Below, in pieces: positions 52,995-61,151 of a DNA stretch of 64,000 bases. The DNA is from Myceligenerans indicum (GTDB lineage Bacteria > Actinomycetota > Actinomycetes > Actinomycetales > Cellulomonadaceae). The position numbers and the translations under genes were made by a program. The notes beneath the pieces were generated by a model. The model ran no database searches. It saw only the letters and a program-made list of their open reading frames with translations, and was not told the origin of the DNA. The stretch's first letter is position 1, and each line of letters starts with the position of its first letter. Location: contig NZ_JABBYC010000009.1 in NCBI RefSeq assembly GCF_016742955.1, forward strand, positions 1 to 64,000. Direction: 5' to 3'.

Positions 52995-55900
52995 GTGACG
53001 GTCTCGATCCGGGTGATGAGTGCGGGGGACGGGTACGAGTACCTGTTGCGGTCGGTCGCTCACGGCGACGCCGAACAGCCCGACCTGCCCGGCGCCGAAA
53101 TCTCTGGGCCCGGGAAGGGTATCGGCGGCGGCCGGGACGGCGGGGTCGGGGCTGGTGGCGGTTCGGCGGCGCGCTACTACACGCGGCCGGGCACTCCGCC
53201 GGGCGTGTGGCTCGGTTCCGGGGTGCGGGAGTTCGGGGCTGGGCGCCTCGCGCCGGGGGATCCGGTTTCGCGGGAGCAGATGGAGTTGTTGTTCGGGCAG
53301 GGTCGGGACCCGGTCACCGGAAGGTTGCTCGGGCGCCGCTATCCGTCCTACCGCACGGTCGGGGAGCGGATCGCCGACCGGGTCGATGCCCTGGACTCCA
53401 GGTTGCCGGAGGGGGAGCGGGAGGTGGCGGTCGCTGCGATCGTGGAGAAGGAGAGTGCCGCTGGGCCGCGTACGGCGGTGGCGGGGTTCGATCTGACGTT
53501 CTCGGTGCCCAAGTCCGTGTCGCTGCTGTGGGGCCTGGGTGATGCCGAGATCCGGGAGGCGGTCGAGGCGGCGCACCACCAGGCGATGGCTGAGACGGTC
53601 GGGTTCTTGGAACGTGAGGTCGCCGTGACCCGCATGGGTACCGATGCCGGGGATGGTGCGCTGCTGTTCGCGGACGTGCAGGGCGTGGCGGCAACCGCGT
53701 TCGATCACTGGGACTCCCGGTCGAGCGACCCGCAACTGCACACGCATGTCGTGATCGCGAACCGCGCCAGGACTAGCAGTGACGGGAAGTGGCGCACGCT
53801 GGACTCGCGCGGCCTGCACCACTCGATCGTGGCGGCCTCGGAGCACTACAACGCCGTCCTGGCCGACCGGCTCACCGCCGCGCTGGGGGTGTCATGGTCG
53901 AAGCGGAACCGGGGTCCGGACCGCACCGCCGGGTTCGAGATCGAGGGCGTTCCGGAGGAACTGATCCGCGCGTTCTCCGGCCGTTCCCGGGACATCGACG
54001 TGGCCAAGGACGAGCTGCGGGACTACTACATCGCCAAGCACGGCCGCGAACCCTCCCGCACGGCGATGTTGAAGCTGCGCGGGCAGGCGGCGCTGGCGAC
54101 CCGTCCACCCAAACGGCTGCGATCGTTGGAGGACCTGACCGGCGAATGGCATGAGCGCGCCGCCCGCATCCTGGGCCGGGACGCCACGGTCTGGACCCGT
54201 AGTCTCCTGAACGGCCCGGCCTCTGCCAGCAACAGCACGTCGACTCGCACGAGTGGCGTGGCGAAGACGTACGACGCGGCGCAGGTGCCGGATGTTGTGC
54301 TCGCTGAGGTTGCTCGCCGGGTCGTGGACGTTGTCTCGGACAAGCGGGCCACGTGGCGGCGGTGGAATCTGTGGGCCGAGGCCGAGCGCCAGACCTTGCC
54401 CTGGCGCATCACTCCGGGCCAGCGGGAACGGGTCGTCGATGCCGTCGTGCGGGAGGCCGAGCGGCGGTCCATCGCGCTCACGCCGCCCGAACTCGCCTCC
54501 ACCCCCGCCGTCCTGCATCGCCGCGACGGCACCAGCGGCCTGCGCCCCAAACACGCCACCCTCTACACCTCCCAAGACCTCCTGGACGCCGAAGCCCGAC
54601 TCCTGAAAGCAGCCGTCACACGCGGCGCACCCACGATCGACCTCGACGCCCTCCGCGCGGCAGCCACCGCCGCGACGACGACCGGCAGGGAGCCCGCGCA
54701 AGGCGGGTCAGTAAGACTGGATGCGGGACAAGCGACCGCACTCGCTCAGGTAGCGGCCTCCGGCCGCCGCCTGGACCTGCTCGTCGGCCCGGCCGGCGCG
54801 GGCAAGACGACCGCGATGCGCGTGCTCAAGGACGCCTGGACACTCGCCCACGGGGCCGGGTCGGTGATCGGGCTGGCGCCGTCGGCCGCCGCCGCGGAGA
54901 ACCTGGCCGGCGACCTGGGGATCGGGTGTGAGAACACCACCAAGTGGCTCTACGAACACGCCCACGGCCGCGCCGCCTTCACGGCGGGCGACCTGGTCAT
55001 CGTTGACGAAGCCACCCTGGCCGGGACCCGCACCCTGGACCGCATCGTCGCCCACGCCGCCGAGACCGGGGCGAAGGTGCTGCTGGTCGGGGACTGGGCA
55101 CAACTCCAAGCAGTCAACGCAGGTGGCGCCTTCAACCTGCTCGTCCAGCGCCGCGACGACCTCACCAGCGACGTGCCCGAGCTGGTCGACATCCACCGCT
55201 TCCGCAACGAGTGGGAGAAGACCGCGTCCCTGCGCCTGCGCAAGGGCGACACCGACGTGGTCAGCCTCTACGAACGGCACGGGCGACTGCACGGCGGGGA
55301 AACCGACGCGATGCTGGAGGCCGCCTACACGGCCTGGAAGCAGGACCTTGCCGCAGGGCGGTCCAGCATCCTGATCGCCGACACCACCGAGCAAGTCCGA
55401 ACGCTCAACGAACGCGCCCAAGCCGAACACCTCCTCACCGCCACCGGCAGACTCGGCCGGGAGAGCGTCCTGCACGACGGCACCCACGCCGTGCGGGGCG
55501 AGACCGTCATCACCCGCCGCAACCGAAGAGACCTACGCGACTCCACCGGCCGGTACGTGCGCAACGGCGACCGCTGGACCCTCACCGCCGTCCACCGTGA
55601 CGGGTCGGTGAAGGTCCGCCGCCACGGCTACCGCCACGCGCCTTCGGTCACGCTCCCGGCCGAGTACGTGGCCGAGCATCTGGAACTCGGGTACGCCGTT
55701 ACGACCCACCGCGCCCAGGGCATCACCGTCGATGCCGCACGAGTCCTGCTCGCCCCGACCACCACCCGCGAGAACGCCTACGTGGCCCTGACCCGAGGCC
55801 GGACCGCGAACCACGCCTACATCCCCACCGACCAGCCCGACCCGAACCACACCCACCCACCCGGCGACCCGCAGAACGCCGAGGAGCCCACGCCTGCCAG

Positions 55901-56696
55901 CATCCTGGCCCGCGTCCTGCGCCGCCCCGGCGCGGAACCCGCCGCGCATCAGGCCATGCGCGACGAGCAGGAACAGTGGACCAGCATCCGGCAGCTCGCT
56001 GCCGAGTACGACACCATCGCCACCCACGCGCAACGCCCCCGCTGGCAACACCTCGTCGGCCACGCCCTGGTCGCCCACGGCGACCTCACGCCTGCCCAGG
56101 CACGTGCCGTCGTCGACTCCGACGCCTTCGGAGTCCTCGCCGCCGAACTGCGCCGCGCCGAGGCAGCCGGGCATGACGTCGATGACCTCATGCCCTTCCT
56201 GATCGCCACTCGCAGCCTGCAGGACGCCGACGACGTCGCCGCCGTCCTGCACCACCGGCTCCGACCCTTTGCCCAACGGCCCAGCGCGATCCGCCCGACC
56301 GCCTACATCGCAGGACTCATCCCCGCCGCACGCGGACCCATGCCCGACGACGCCCGCAGCGCCCTCGGGGAACGTGCCGCGCTGATCGAGCAGCGCGCCC
56401 GCGCCCTGGCCGAACACGCCATCCAGGCCGGCGAGCCCTGGACCCGCCACCTCCCACCACGCCCCACCGGACACGACGACGGGACCTGGCTCCGTGCGGC
56501 CACCACCATCGCCGCCTACCGCGACAAGCACGCCATCACCAGCGATCGACCCCTCGGCGAGGAGCCCACCACCCTTGTGCAACGCCGCGACGCCGAACAC
56601 GCCATGAGCGCGCTCCGACGCGCCCAGCCAGCACCCCCGGCCCAGTACGAGCCACCCTCGCACTCGTCGAGCAGAAGTCACGGCCTCGAACTCTGA
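52995..56696 (+). CDS. MobF-family relaxase/helicase (TraA/TrwC-like)
   Basis: This 1233-aa conjugative relaxase nicks oriT and unwinds the transferred strand. GTG 52995 gives VTVSIRVMSAGDGYEYLLRSV, the standard actinobacterial MobF start. The relaxase domain (about 1-330) carries ARYYTRPGTPPG, the LTFSVPKSVSLLW segment and the three-His metal motif DPQLHTHVV near 245-252. The RecD-like helicase part has Walker A LLVGPAGAGKTTAM near 595-607, Walker B VIVDEATLAG, and a C-terminal THRAQGITVDAARVLL motif. No transfer-channel genes are seen, so the element may be mobilisable rather than self-transferable. Confidence 0.93.
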   Translation: MTVSIRVMSAGDGYEYLLRSVAHGDAEQPDLPGAEISGPGKGIGGGRDGGVGAGGGSAARYYTRPGTPPGVWLGSGVREFGAGRLAPGDPVSREQMELLFGQGRDPVTGRLLGRRYPSYRTVGERIADRVDALDSRLPEGEREVAVAAIVEKESAAGPRTAVAGFDLTFSVPKSVSLLWGLGDAEIREAVEAAHHQAMAETVGFLEREVAVTRMGTDAGDGALLFADVQGVAATAFDHWDSRSSDPQLHTHVVIANRARTSSDGKWRTLDSRGLHHSIVAASEHYNAVLADRLTAALGVSWSKRNRGPDRTAGFEIEGVPEELIRAFSGRSRDIDVAKDELRDYYIAKHGREPSRTAMLKLRGQAALATRPPKRLRSLEDLTGEWHERAARILGRDATVWTRSLLNGPASASNSTSTRTSGVAKTYDAAQVPDVVLAEVARRVVDVVSDKRATWRRWNLWAEAERQTLPWRITPGQRERVVDAVVREAERRSIALTPPELASTPAVLHRRDGTSGLRPKHATLYTSQDLLDAEARLLKAAVTRGAPTIDLDALRAAATAATTTGREPAQGGSVRLDAGQATALAQVAASGRRLDLLVGPAGAGKTTAMRVLKDAWTLAHGAGSVIGLAPSAAAAENLAGDLGIGCENTTKWLYEHAHGRAAFTAGDLVIVDEATLAGTRTLDRIVAHAAETGAKVLLVGDWAQLQAVNAGGAFNLLVQRRDDLTSDVPELVDIHRFRNEWEKTASLRLRKGDTDVVSLYERHGRLHGGETDAMLEAAYTAWKQDLAAGRSSILIADTTEQVRTLNERAQAEHLLTATGRLGRESVLHDGTHAVRGETVITRRNRRDLRDSTGRYVRNGDRWTLTAVHRDGSVKVRRHGYRHAPSVTLPAEYVAEHLELGYAVTTHRAQGITVDAARVLLAPTTTRENAYVALTRGRTANHAYIPTDQPDPNHTHPPGDPQNAEEPTPASILARVLRRPGAEPAAHQAMRDEQEQWTSIRQLAAEYDTIATHAQRPRWQHLVGHALVAHGDLTPAQARAVVDSDAFGVLAAELRRAEAAGHDVDDLMPFLIATRSLQDADDVAAVLHHRLRPFAQRPSAIRPTAYIAGLIPAARGPMPDDARSALGERAALIEQRARALAEHAIQAGEPWTRHLPPRPTGHDDGTWLRAATTIAAYRDKHAITSDRPLGEEPTTLVQRRDAEHAMSALRRAQPAPPAQYEPPSHSSSRSHGLEL

Positions 56697-56717
56697 CAGG
56701 CGGGCATCACCGGCGGG

Positions 56718-56975
56718 TCATTCCGGTTCGAGTTCGTCCGCGGAGCAGAGGACCTTGCCGAACCCGATCCTGTTGTCGACGTGTACGCGGATCGGCCACA
56801 TCCCGGGGATGTCTACCTCGATGACGGTCCCGACCGAGCCGAGCAGGATTTCTGGCCCGGCCACCCGTCGCACCCGGTCGCCCTGGTGCCACCGGCGCGG
56901 TGGCCGGTCGGCCGGATCGACGCTGTAGAACGCGCCGTCGTCCCAGTCATCGGTGACGTCGCACCCGGTCGTCAC
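56718..56975 (-). CDS. Small KOW-like protein downstream of the zinc-finger KOW gene
   Basis: This 85-aa protein begins at GTG 56975, overlapping the stop of the preceding gene as GTGA. It consists mainly of a KOW/SH3-like beta-barrel pattern: QGDRVRRVAGPEILLGSVGTVIEVDIPGMWPIRVHVDNRIGFGKVLCSADELEPE. Such small proteins are common in actinobacterial mobile elements and of unknown function. Translational coupling suggests it works with the upstream 119-aa protein. Confidence 0.72.
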   Translation of the reverse strand: MTTGCDVTDDWDDGAFYSVDPADRPPRRWHQGDRVRRVAGPEILLGSVGTVIEVDIPGMWPIRVHVDNRIGFGKVLCSADELEPE

Positions 56976-57331
56976 TGCTCGAACACCCGGACCGCCGAGA
57001 CGGGCACGGTGACGACACCATTGCCGCCGTCGATCGCCACTCCTAGATCCACCGTCACCCACTGCGAGCCCGCAGCGATCAGACGGCCCGGCTCGCCCGC
57101 GAACCGGCCTGCCGTGATCTGCGCGCGCATACCGGGCGTGAGCTTGACCTGCTCGACCTCTGCCGTCGCCCGTTCGCCCCGTCGTAGCCGTTCGACCCAG
57201 TCGTCCGCGCCGACGTGCTGCCAGCAGTACGCCTCGCCGATCTCGGCGAGCTGATCGCAGTCGCGCGCGTAGCAGCGGGTTTCGCTCAGGTGGCGGATCG
57301 GGGGCGGGGCGCCGGGCGGTGTGGTGGTCAT
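56972..57331 (-). CDS. Small zinc-finger protein with KOW-like domain
   Basis: This 119-aa protein has a CYARDCDQLAEIGEAYCWQH motif (C-x4-C-x10-C-x2-H) that could bind Zn. A KOW/SH3-like segment follows (LTPGMRAQITAGRFAGEPGRLIAAGSQWVTVDLGVAIDGGNGVVTVPVSAVRVFEQ). It begins at ATG 57331 and is divergent from the small gene at 57426. Binding to nucleic acid or ribosome is a reasonable guess, and no family was recognised. Confidence 0.72.
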   Translation of the reverse strand: MTTTPPGAPPPIRHLSETRCYARDCDQLAEIGEAYCWQHVGADDWVERLRRGERATAEVEQVKLTPGMRAQITAGRFAGEPGRLIAAGSQWVTVDLGVAIDGGNGVVTVPVSAVRVFEQ

Positions 57332-57370
57332 GTTCGTGAGCGTTCCATCGTGCGGCGTTCTGTGACATGA

Positions 57371-57392
57371 TTTTGCGCGCACGGACGCAAAA
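57371..57392. promoter_or_regulatory. Inverted repeat between divergent genes
   Basis: TTTTGCG (57371-57377) and CGCAAAA (57386-57392) form a perfect 7-bp inverted repeat with an 8-base spacer. It lies in the 94-bp gap between the zinc-finger/KOW gene (-) and the 67-aa gene (+). It is a likely operator, perhaps for the DUF5753 regulator encoded two genes downstream. Confidence 0.6.
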
Positions 57393-57425
57393 CCAGTGAT
57401 CACGTCGCAACCCATGGAGGAACCG

Positions 57426-57629
57426 ATGGATATCGAGTTCATGTGGAAGGACGAGAACAGCACGGGCGGTAACTGCCCTGCCCTGTACCGGACGGCGGGT
57501 GGTGACTATGTCGTGCAGGGCGCCCGCCTTGATGCGGACACCCGAGCGCGACTGCGGGACTTGGCCGAGAGTGAGGACGCCGTGGTGGTTCCGGCGAACG
57601 TGCTCGACCGGCTGCGAGGTGCGCTCTGA
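57426..57629 (+). CDS. 67-aa conserved actinobacterial protein of the DUF6879/DUF5753 module
   Basis: MDIEFMWKDENSTGGNCPALYRTAGGDYVVQGARLDADTRARL and so on is a small acidic protein that often precedes DUF6879 and a DUF5753 helix-turn-helix gene in actinobacteria. It ends DAVVVPANVLDRLRGAL. The start ATG 57426 follows ggagg with 5 bases between. Earlier in-frame ATG codons (57396, 57414) are not well placed. Its stop overlaps the next gene as CTGA. The biochemical role is unknown. Confidence 0.8.
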   Translation: MDIEFMWKDENSTGGNCPALYRTAGGDYVVQGARLDADTRARLRDLAESEDAVVVPANVLDRLRGAL

Positions 57630-58147
57630 CCCCGCAGGCCGAGACGCTCACCCCGGCGCAGTTTGCCCACCGCCTCAAGTCTGTCGAGGCGACCGCGTTC
57701 CGGCTGGAGCAGCAGCCCACCTATGCGGTCGGGTACGAGGACGAAGCCTTCGCGTCCTTCCTGCGGGGCCAGCCGCAGTCACCGACCGAGGTGGCGGACT
57801 TCGTGGCTTGGTGCGACCAGATCCGTGACCAGACCGCCCGTGGTGTGCGGGTCGAGCGGGTGCGCGTGCACCAGGATCCGCCCACCGACTACCAGCGGTG
57901 GGTGCGGTGGGTTGGCCGGTGGAACGAGGAAGCCGGGGAGGTCATGTACTACACGACACCCGAACGGGTAGCCGCCGTAGGGCTGCAGGTCGCCGGGGCG
58001 GACGACTGGTGGCTCCTGGACGACACCGCACTGATCCGCATGACCTACCAGCAGCCGGGCATCGCCACCAGCTACCTCGTGACCGACCCGGCCGAGGTCG
58101 GCAAGGCCCGCGAGTGGTGGCAGCTCGCGCTACAGGCTGCTGCTTGA
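57626..58147 (+). CDS. DUF6879 family protein, apparent CTG start coupled to the previous gene
   Basis: The family core begins LTPQAETLTPAQFAHRLKSVEATAFRLEQQPTYAVGYEDEAFASFLRGQ and continues through RVQRV-like VRVERVRVHQDPPTDYQRWVRW, DDWWLLDDTALIRMTY and SYLVTDPAEVGKARE, giving 173 aa. In this frame there is no ATG, GTG or TTG between the upstream stop (57572) and 57791. The only codon placed at the preceding stop is CTG 57626, in CTGA. Initiation at CTG or a frameshift from the previous gene would yield a full-length domain. GTG 57791 would lose about 55 conserved residues. Confidence 0.75.
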   Translation: MTPQAETLTPAQFAHRLKSVEATAFRLEQQPTYAVGYEDEAFASFLRGQPQSPTEVADFVAWCDQIRDQTARGVRVERVRVHQDPPTDYQRWVRWVGRWNEEAGEVMYYTTPERVAAVGLQVAGADDWWLLDDTALIRMTYQQPGIATSYLVTDPAEVGKAREWWQLALQAAA

Positions 58148-58986
58148 CCGTGGAGGCACAGCAAGGACCCGATCACCTGCTCACGCTGGGCCGCCGACTG
58201 CGTGCCCTGCGTGAGCAGGCGGGCATGAACGGCGGAGACCTCGCCAGAACGCTCGGCTGGGCGCAGTCCAAGGTCTCCCGCATCGAACTTGCCCGGCAGA
58301 ACGCCTCACCCGCCGACGTGAGCGCGTGGGTCGAGGCGACCGGCGGCCCGGACCATGAACGTGTCTTCCTGCTCGGGCTGCTCGACCAGGCCCGCGAGGA
58401 CCAGCACGCCTGGCGCCAGCGCATGCGCGGCGGGCAGGCACCCGTGCAGGCCGGCTACTTCGCCCTCGTCCAACGCGCCACACTCCTGCGCGGCTTCCAC
58501 ACCGCCGTCGTCCCCGGCCTCCTGCAGACCCCTGACTACGCCCGGCACATCCTCACGATTGCCGCCCGCCAGGCAGGCGCCCCGACCGACGACGTCGACG
58601 CCGCCGTCGCCAACCGCATGAAGCGCCAAGCGTTCCTCGACACTCCACGCCGGTTCGAGTACCTGCTCAGCGAGACCGTGCTGCGCCTGGGCCTGGCCCC
58701 GGCCGACGTGATGCGCGCCCAGTTCGAACGCCTGCTCGCCGCCAGCCAGCAGCCCAACATCCGTATCGGTGTGCTACCGCTCGGTGTCCCGCTCACCGTG
58801 ACACCGCTGCACGAGTTCGAGATCTTCGACGACCTGGTCATCATCGAAACCATCAGCCGCGAACACCGACACACAGGCCCCGAGGCCGACACCTACAAGC
58901 GTGCCTTCGCCGACCTGTGGGCCGCAGCCGTCACGGGCGACGACGCCCGGGGGATGATTCGGCAGGTCGCAGGCGACCTGGAGTGA
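58144..58986 (+). CDS. Helix-turn-helix regulator with DUF5753 domain
   Basis: This 280-aa regulator has an N-terminal HTH (LLTLGRRLRALREQAGMNGGDLARTLGWAQSKVSRIELARQNASPADVSAWVEATGG). The DUF5753 sensor domain follows, running from ALVQRATLLRGFHTAVVPGLLQTPDYAR to ASQQPNIRIGVLPLGVPLTVTPLHEFEIFDDLVIIETIS. Such proteins are abundant in actinobacteria and usually paired with small acidic DUF397-type or DUF6879 partners. The TTG start 58144 overlaps the preceding stop (TTGA). GTG 58150 is the alternative. Confidence 0.9.
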   Translation: MTVEAQQGPDHLLTLGRRLRALREQAGMNGGDLARTLGWAQSKVSRIELARQNASPADVSAWVEATGGPDHERVFLLGLLDQAREDQHAWRQRMRGGQAPVQAGYFALVQRATLLRGFHTAVVPGLLQTPDYARHILTIAARQAGAPTDDVDAAVANRMKRQAFLDTPRRFEYLLSETVLRLGLAPADVMRAQFERLLAASQQPNIRIGVLPLGVPLTVTPLHEFEIFDDLVIIETISREHRHTGPEADTYKRAFADLWAAAVTGDDARGMIRQVAGDLE

Positions 58987-59077
58987 TACGTACAGACAAT
59001 CAGGACCAGTTCCGGTGGCGGGGCAGCGTCAGTCTCGCCGGGCCAGTCACGACTCCGCGTTAACAGGCTCTTCCCTC

Positions 59078-59419
59078 TCACAGGGGGATGGGTCGGGTGA
59101 TGTCGAGGGTGTAGGTGCCGTACCCGTTGGCGTCGTACCGCCATTTCGGGCGGCGCTGGTCGGTGAGACTGAAGACGTAGCCAGCCTCGATCAGGGCGCT
59201 CTCCAGGTCGAGCATGGTGCGCCCGACGGCGGCGGGTAGGTCGCAGCGGTGGACCCACATCGCATCGCCGTCCCCGGTCCACACCTCGCACAACGCCAGC
59301 GCCGGACCCGTTCCCGCCAGGCGCACTCGGACCGAGACCGGGTACAGGCGCGGGTGCAGTTCTCCGGCCAGTCCGCGCACCTGCCGCACGAGATTGGCGG
59401 TCGCAGCCGTGAGTGTCAT
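59078..59419 (-). CDS. 113-aa hypothetical protein, last gene of the HAD operon
   Basis: MTLTAATANLVRQVRGLAGELHPRLYPVSVRVRLAGTGPALALCEVWTGDGDAMWVHRC and so on ends YDANGYGTYTLDITRPIPL. It has mixed alpha/beta character and no membrane segment. The start ATG 59419 overlaps the HAD stop (ATGA), so it belongs to the four-gene operon running from 60943 to 59078. No family was recognised. A role near the phosphatase is implied only by the coupling. Confidence 0.7.
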   Translation of the reverse strand: MTLTAATANLVRQVRGLAGELHPRLYPVSVRVRLAGTGPALALCEVWTGDGDAMWVHRCDLPAAVGRTMLDLESALIEAGYVFSLTDQRRPKWRYDANGYGTYTLDITRPIPL

Positions 59420-60273
59420 GACACTGCTCCTGTCACTGTCTGCGCGACCTCGGATGAAACGCCGTCGGCGAGGAGGGCGCGCAGCACGGTCGCGGCGCCG
59501 TGTTCGGCGAGCGTGCCGGTCACGTCCTCAGCGATGTCGCGTACGAGGGCGGGCGCGTGGCCCATCGCCCAGGAGCGGGTCGCCCAGGTCATTGCCTCGG
59601 CGTCGTTCGCGCCGTCACCCACGAACACGGTGCTCTCCGGGGCGACGTCGAGGTGTCGGCGGACCTCGTCCAAAGCGGTTGCCTTGGACAGGCCGTGGGG
59701 CGTGATGTCCAACCAGGACGGGGACGCCTGGTTGACGGTCACACCCAACGCCCGCAGCGGACTGGCCAGCAAGGTGGCGGCGTTCGGCGCGGACAGAACT
59801 ACTCGCGGTGCGGGTTCCAGGATGAGTTCTTCATCGGAGACGACCATCTGCCGCCCGTTCACCTCGCCGGGTTCGAAGGGGGCGGAGGTCTGGTAGCCCC
59901 ACCCGATCTCCTCCACCGCGACCCGTGCGCCCGGGCACAGGCGACGGGCGAGGCTCAGGACGGGTTCGACGTCCAGGGTGCGGGCCGACTCGATGCGGTA
60001 GCCGCCCGGCCACCTCGCGTCTACCTGGGCGGTGACTGCGCCGTTGGATGCCACGATCCAGGTGCCGTCCAGCCCGAGCACGGCGGCCACGAGCAGGGCG
60101 CCGGACAGGGATCGGCCGGTCGCCAGGACCACGTGGTGCCCGGCCGCGCGGACATCGGCGATCGCGTCGTTGGTGATGTCCGGGATATCGGTGGTGCCGG
60201 AGGGGCAGAGCGTTCCGTCGATGTCCATCGCGATCAACAAGCGCTCGGTGGTGGCTCGGGTGCGGGTGTTCAT
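59416..60273 (-). CDS. HAD superfamily phosphatase, Cof/IIB type
   Basis: This 285-aa phosphohydrolase has the nucleophile motif LLIAMDIDGTLCPSG, motif II VLATGRSLSG, Lys region GLSKATALDEVRR and motif IV VGDGANDAEAM. The IIB-type cap lies in the middle. It would dephosphorylate a sugar phosphate, nucleotide or similar small metabolite. Both ends overlap neighbouring genes (ATGA at each), so it is translationally coupled within the operon. It probably works together with the small proteins upstream and perhaps the creatininase in the divergent operon. Confidence 0.9.
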   Translation of the reverse strand: MNTRTRATTERLLIAMDIDGTLCPSGTTDIPDITNDAIADVRAAGHHVVLATGRSLSGALLVAAVLGLDGTWIVASNGAVTAQVDARWPGGYRIESARTLDVEPVLSLARRLCPGARVAVEEIGWGYQTSAPFEPGEVNGRQMVVSDEELILEPAPRVVLSAPNAATLLASPLRALGVTVNQASPSWLDITPHGLSKATALDEVRRHLDVAPESTVFVGDGANDAEAMTWATRSWAMGHAPALVRDIAEDVTGTLAEHGAATVLRALLADGVSSEVAQTVTGAVS

Positions 60274-60650
60274 GGGGCGGTCTCCGTCGTGGTGGTTCGT
60301 GGGGTGCGGTGCGGTAGCGCGTCGGTCAGCCGTGCTCGGCCTGCCGTCTGGTCGGGTGTGTCGCCCAGGACGGTGCACGCGGCGCCGTCCGGCTCCAGCT
60401 CCTGGACCAGGCGAGTGCGAGCGCTGGCAAGTCGGGCATCGGTCGGCAGCACCAGGAGAGAGGCGTCATGGAAGCGCACGGCCTGGACGACCTGGCTGAT
60501 CGTGAACGTGTCGAACCGGTCGGTGACCACTTGCGCCAGAGCGAGGCCCTCCGCCCGCGCGTACTGGGTGACCGCGTTGCGCTGGGCATCCAGCTCGTCG
60601 TCTTCGCGGGCGCACACATACGCCACCACGACCGGGCTCGGTGCGTTCAT
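60270..60650 (-). CDS. 126-aa protein with a degenerate resolvase-like fold
   Basis: PVVVAYVCAREDDELDAQRNAVTQYARAEGLALAQVVTDRFDT follows the serine-recombinase N-terminal spacing (Y-x-R...D-x-Q...YA...G). The catalytic Ser-containing 'RVST' is replaced by 'CARE', so it cannot recombine DNA. ASLLVLPTDARLASARTRLV continues the Rossmann-like pattern. It might be a regulator or a decayed recombinase domain. Starts and stops overlap both neighbours, so it is an authentic operon member. Confidence 0.65.
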   Translation of the reverse strand: MNAPSPVVVAYVCAREDDELDAQRNAVTQYARAEGLALAQVVTDRFDTFTISQVVQAVRFHDASLLVLPTDARLASARTRLVQELEPDGAACTVLGDTPDQTAGRARLTDALPHRTPRTTTTETAP

Positions 60651-60943
60651 CGGGCCCCTCCCAGCGGTCGGCGCAGGACGGACCGGACGTGGACCTCCAG
60701 ACCGGCGACCTGGCCGGACCAGTCGGTGAACCCCGGGGTGAGCATTCGATGATCCATCGGGAGGGTGCAGCCGAGCGTCCGGGCGATCTGCTCACCCTCG
60801 GCCAGGTCCCGCGGCTCCAGGCTGATCCGGTGTGGGGTCAGCGTGACCGACCCGATCCGCTCCAGACCGACCGCCGCCAGCGTCTCCATGACGACACCAA
60901 GCGTGCGGGCCAGCGACTCGGGGTTCTGCTTCCTGATCCTCAT
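60647..60943 (-). CDS. 98-aa hypothetical protein, first gene of the HAD operon
   Basis: MRIRKQNPESLARTLGVVMETLAAVGLERIGSVTLTPHRISLEPRDLAEGEQIARTLGCTLPMDHR and so on is a small mixed alpha/beta protein with no recognised family. Its stop overlaps the next start (ATGA). It begins the minus-strand operon and is divergent from the TPR regulator, with an inverted repeat in between. Confidence 0.7.
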   Translation of the reverse strand: MRIRKQNPESLARTLGVVMETLAAVGLERIGSVTLTPHRISLEPRDLAEGEQIARTLGCTLPMDHRMLTPGFTDWSGQVAGLEVHVRSVLRRPLGGAR

Positions 60944-61055
60944 CGGTCCTCCTCACACGACGGCTTGCGCGGGTTCGGCAGGCTGTCGGGTCGGGCGGGC
61001 TGTGTGAACGCCTCCGACGCTAGGGACGGCCAGGTGCCGGCTGTACGGCGAGGGA

Positions 61056-61072
61056 CGCATAGGTTCTATGCG
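61056..61072. promoter_or_regulatory. 17-bp inverted repeat between the HAD operon and the TPR regulator
   Basis: CGCATAG-gtt-CTATGCG is a perfect 7-bp inverted repeat. A second one, TGACG-gg-CGTCA, follows at 61121-61132. Both lie in the roughly 210-bp divergent promoter region and would be good operators for the helix-turn-helix protein encoded at 61152. Confidence 0.65.
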
Positions 61073-61151
61073 CGCCGCTCATGTTCCAGCGCGGGGACGC
61101 TACGGTGGACATGTCTTGTATGACGGGCGTCACACGAGAGGAGGCCGGGCG

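Noticed and set aside
52519..52998. 159-aa open frame before the relaxase
   Set aside because: Its product is Pro/Ser/Arg-rich low complexity that follows the C-rich strand skew and has no family features. It would also overlap the well-supported relaxase start.
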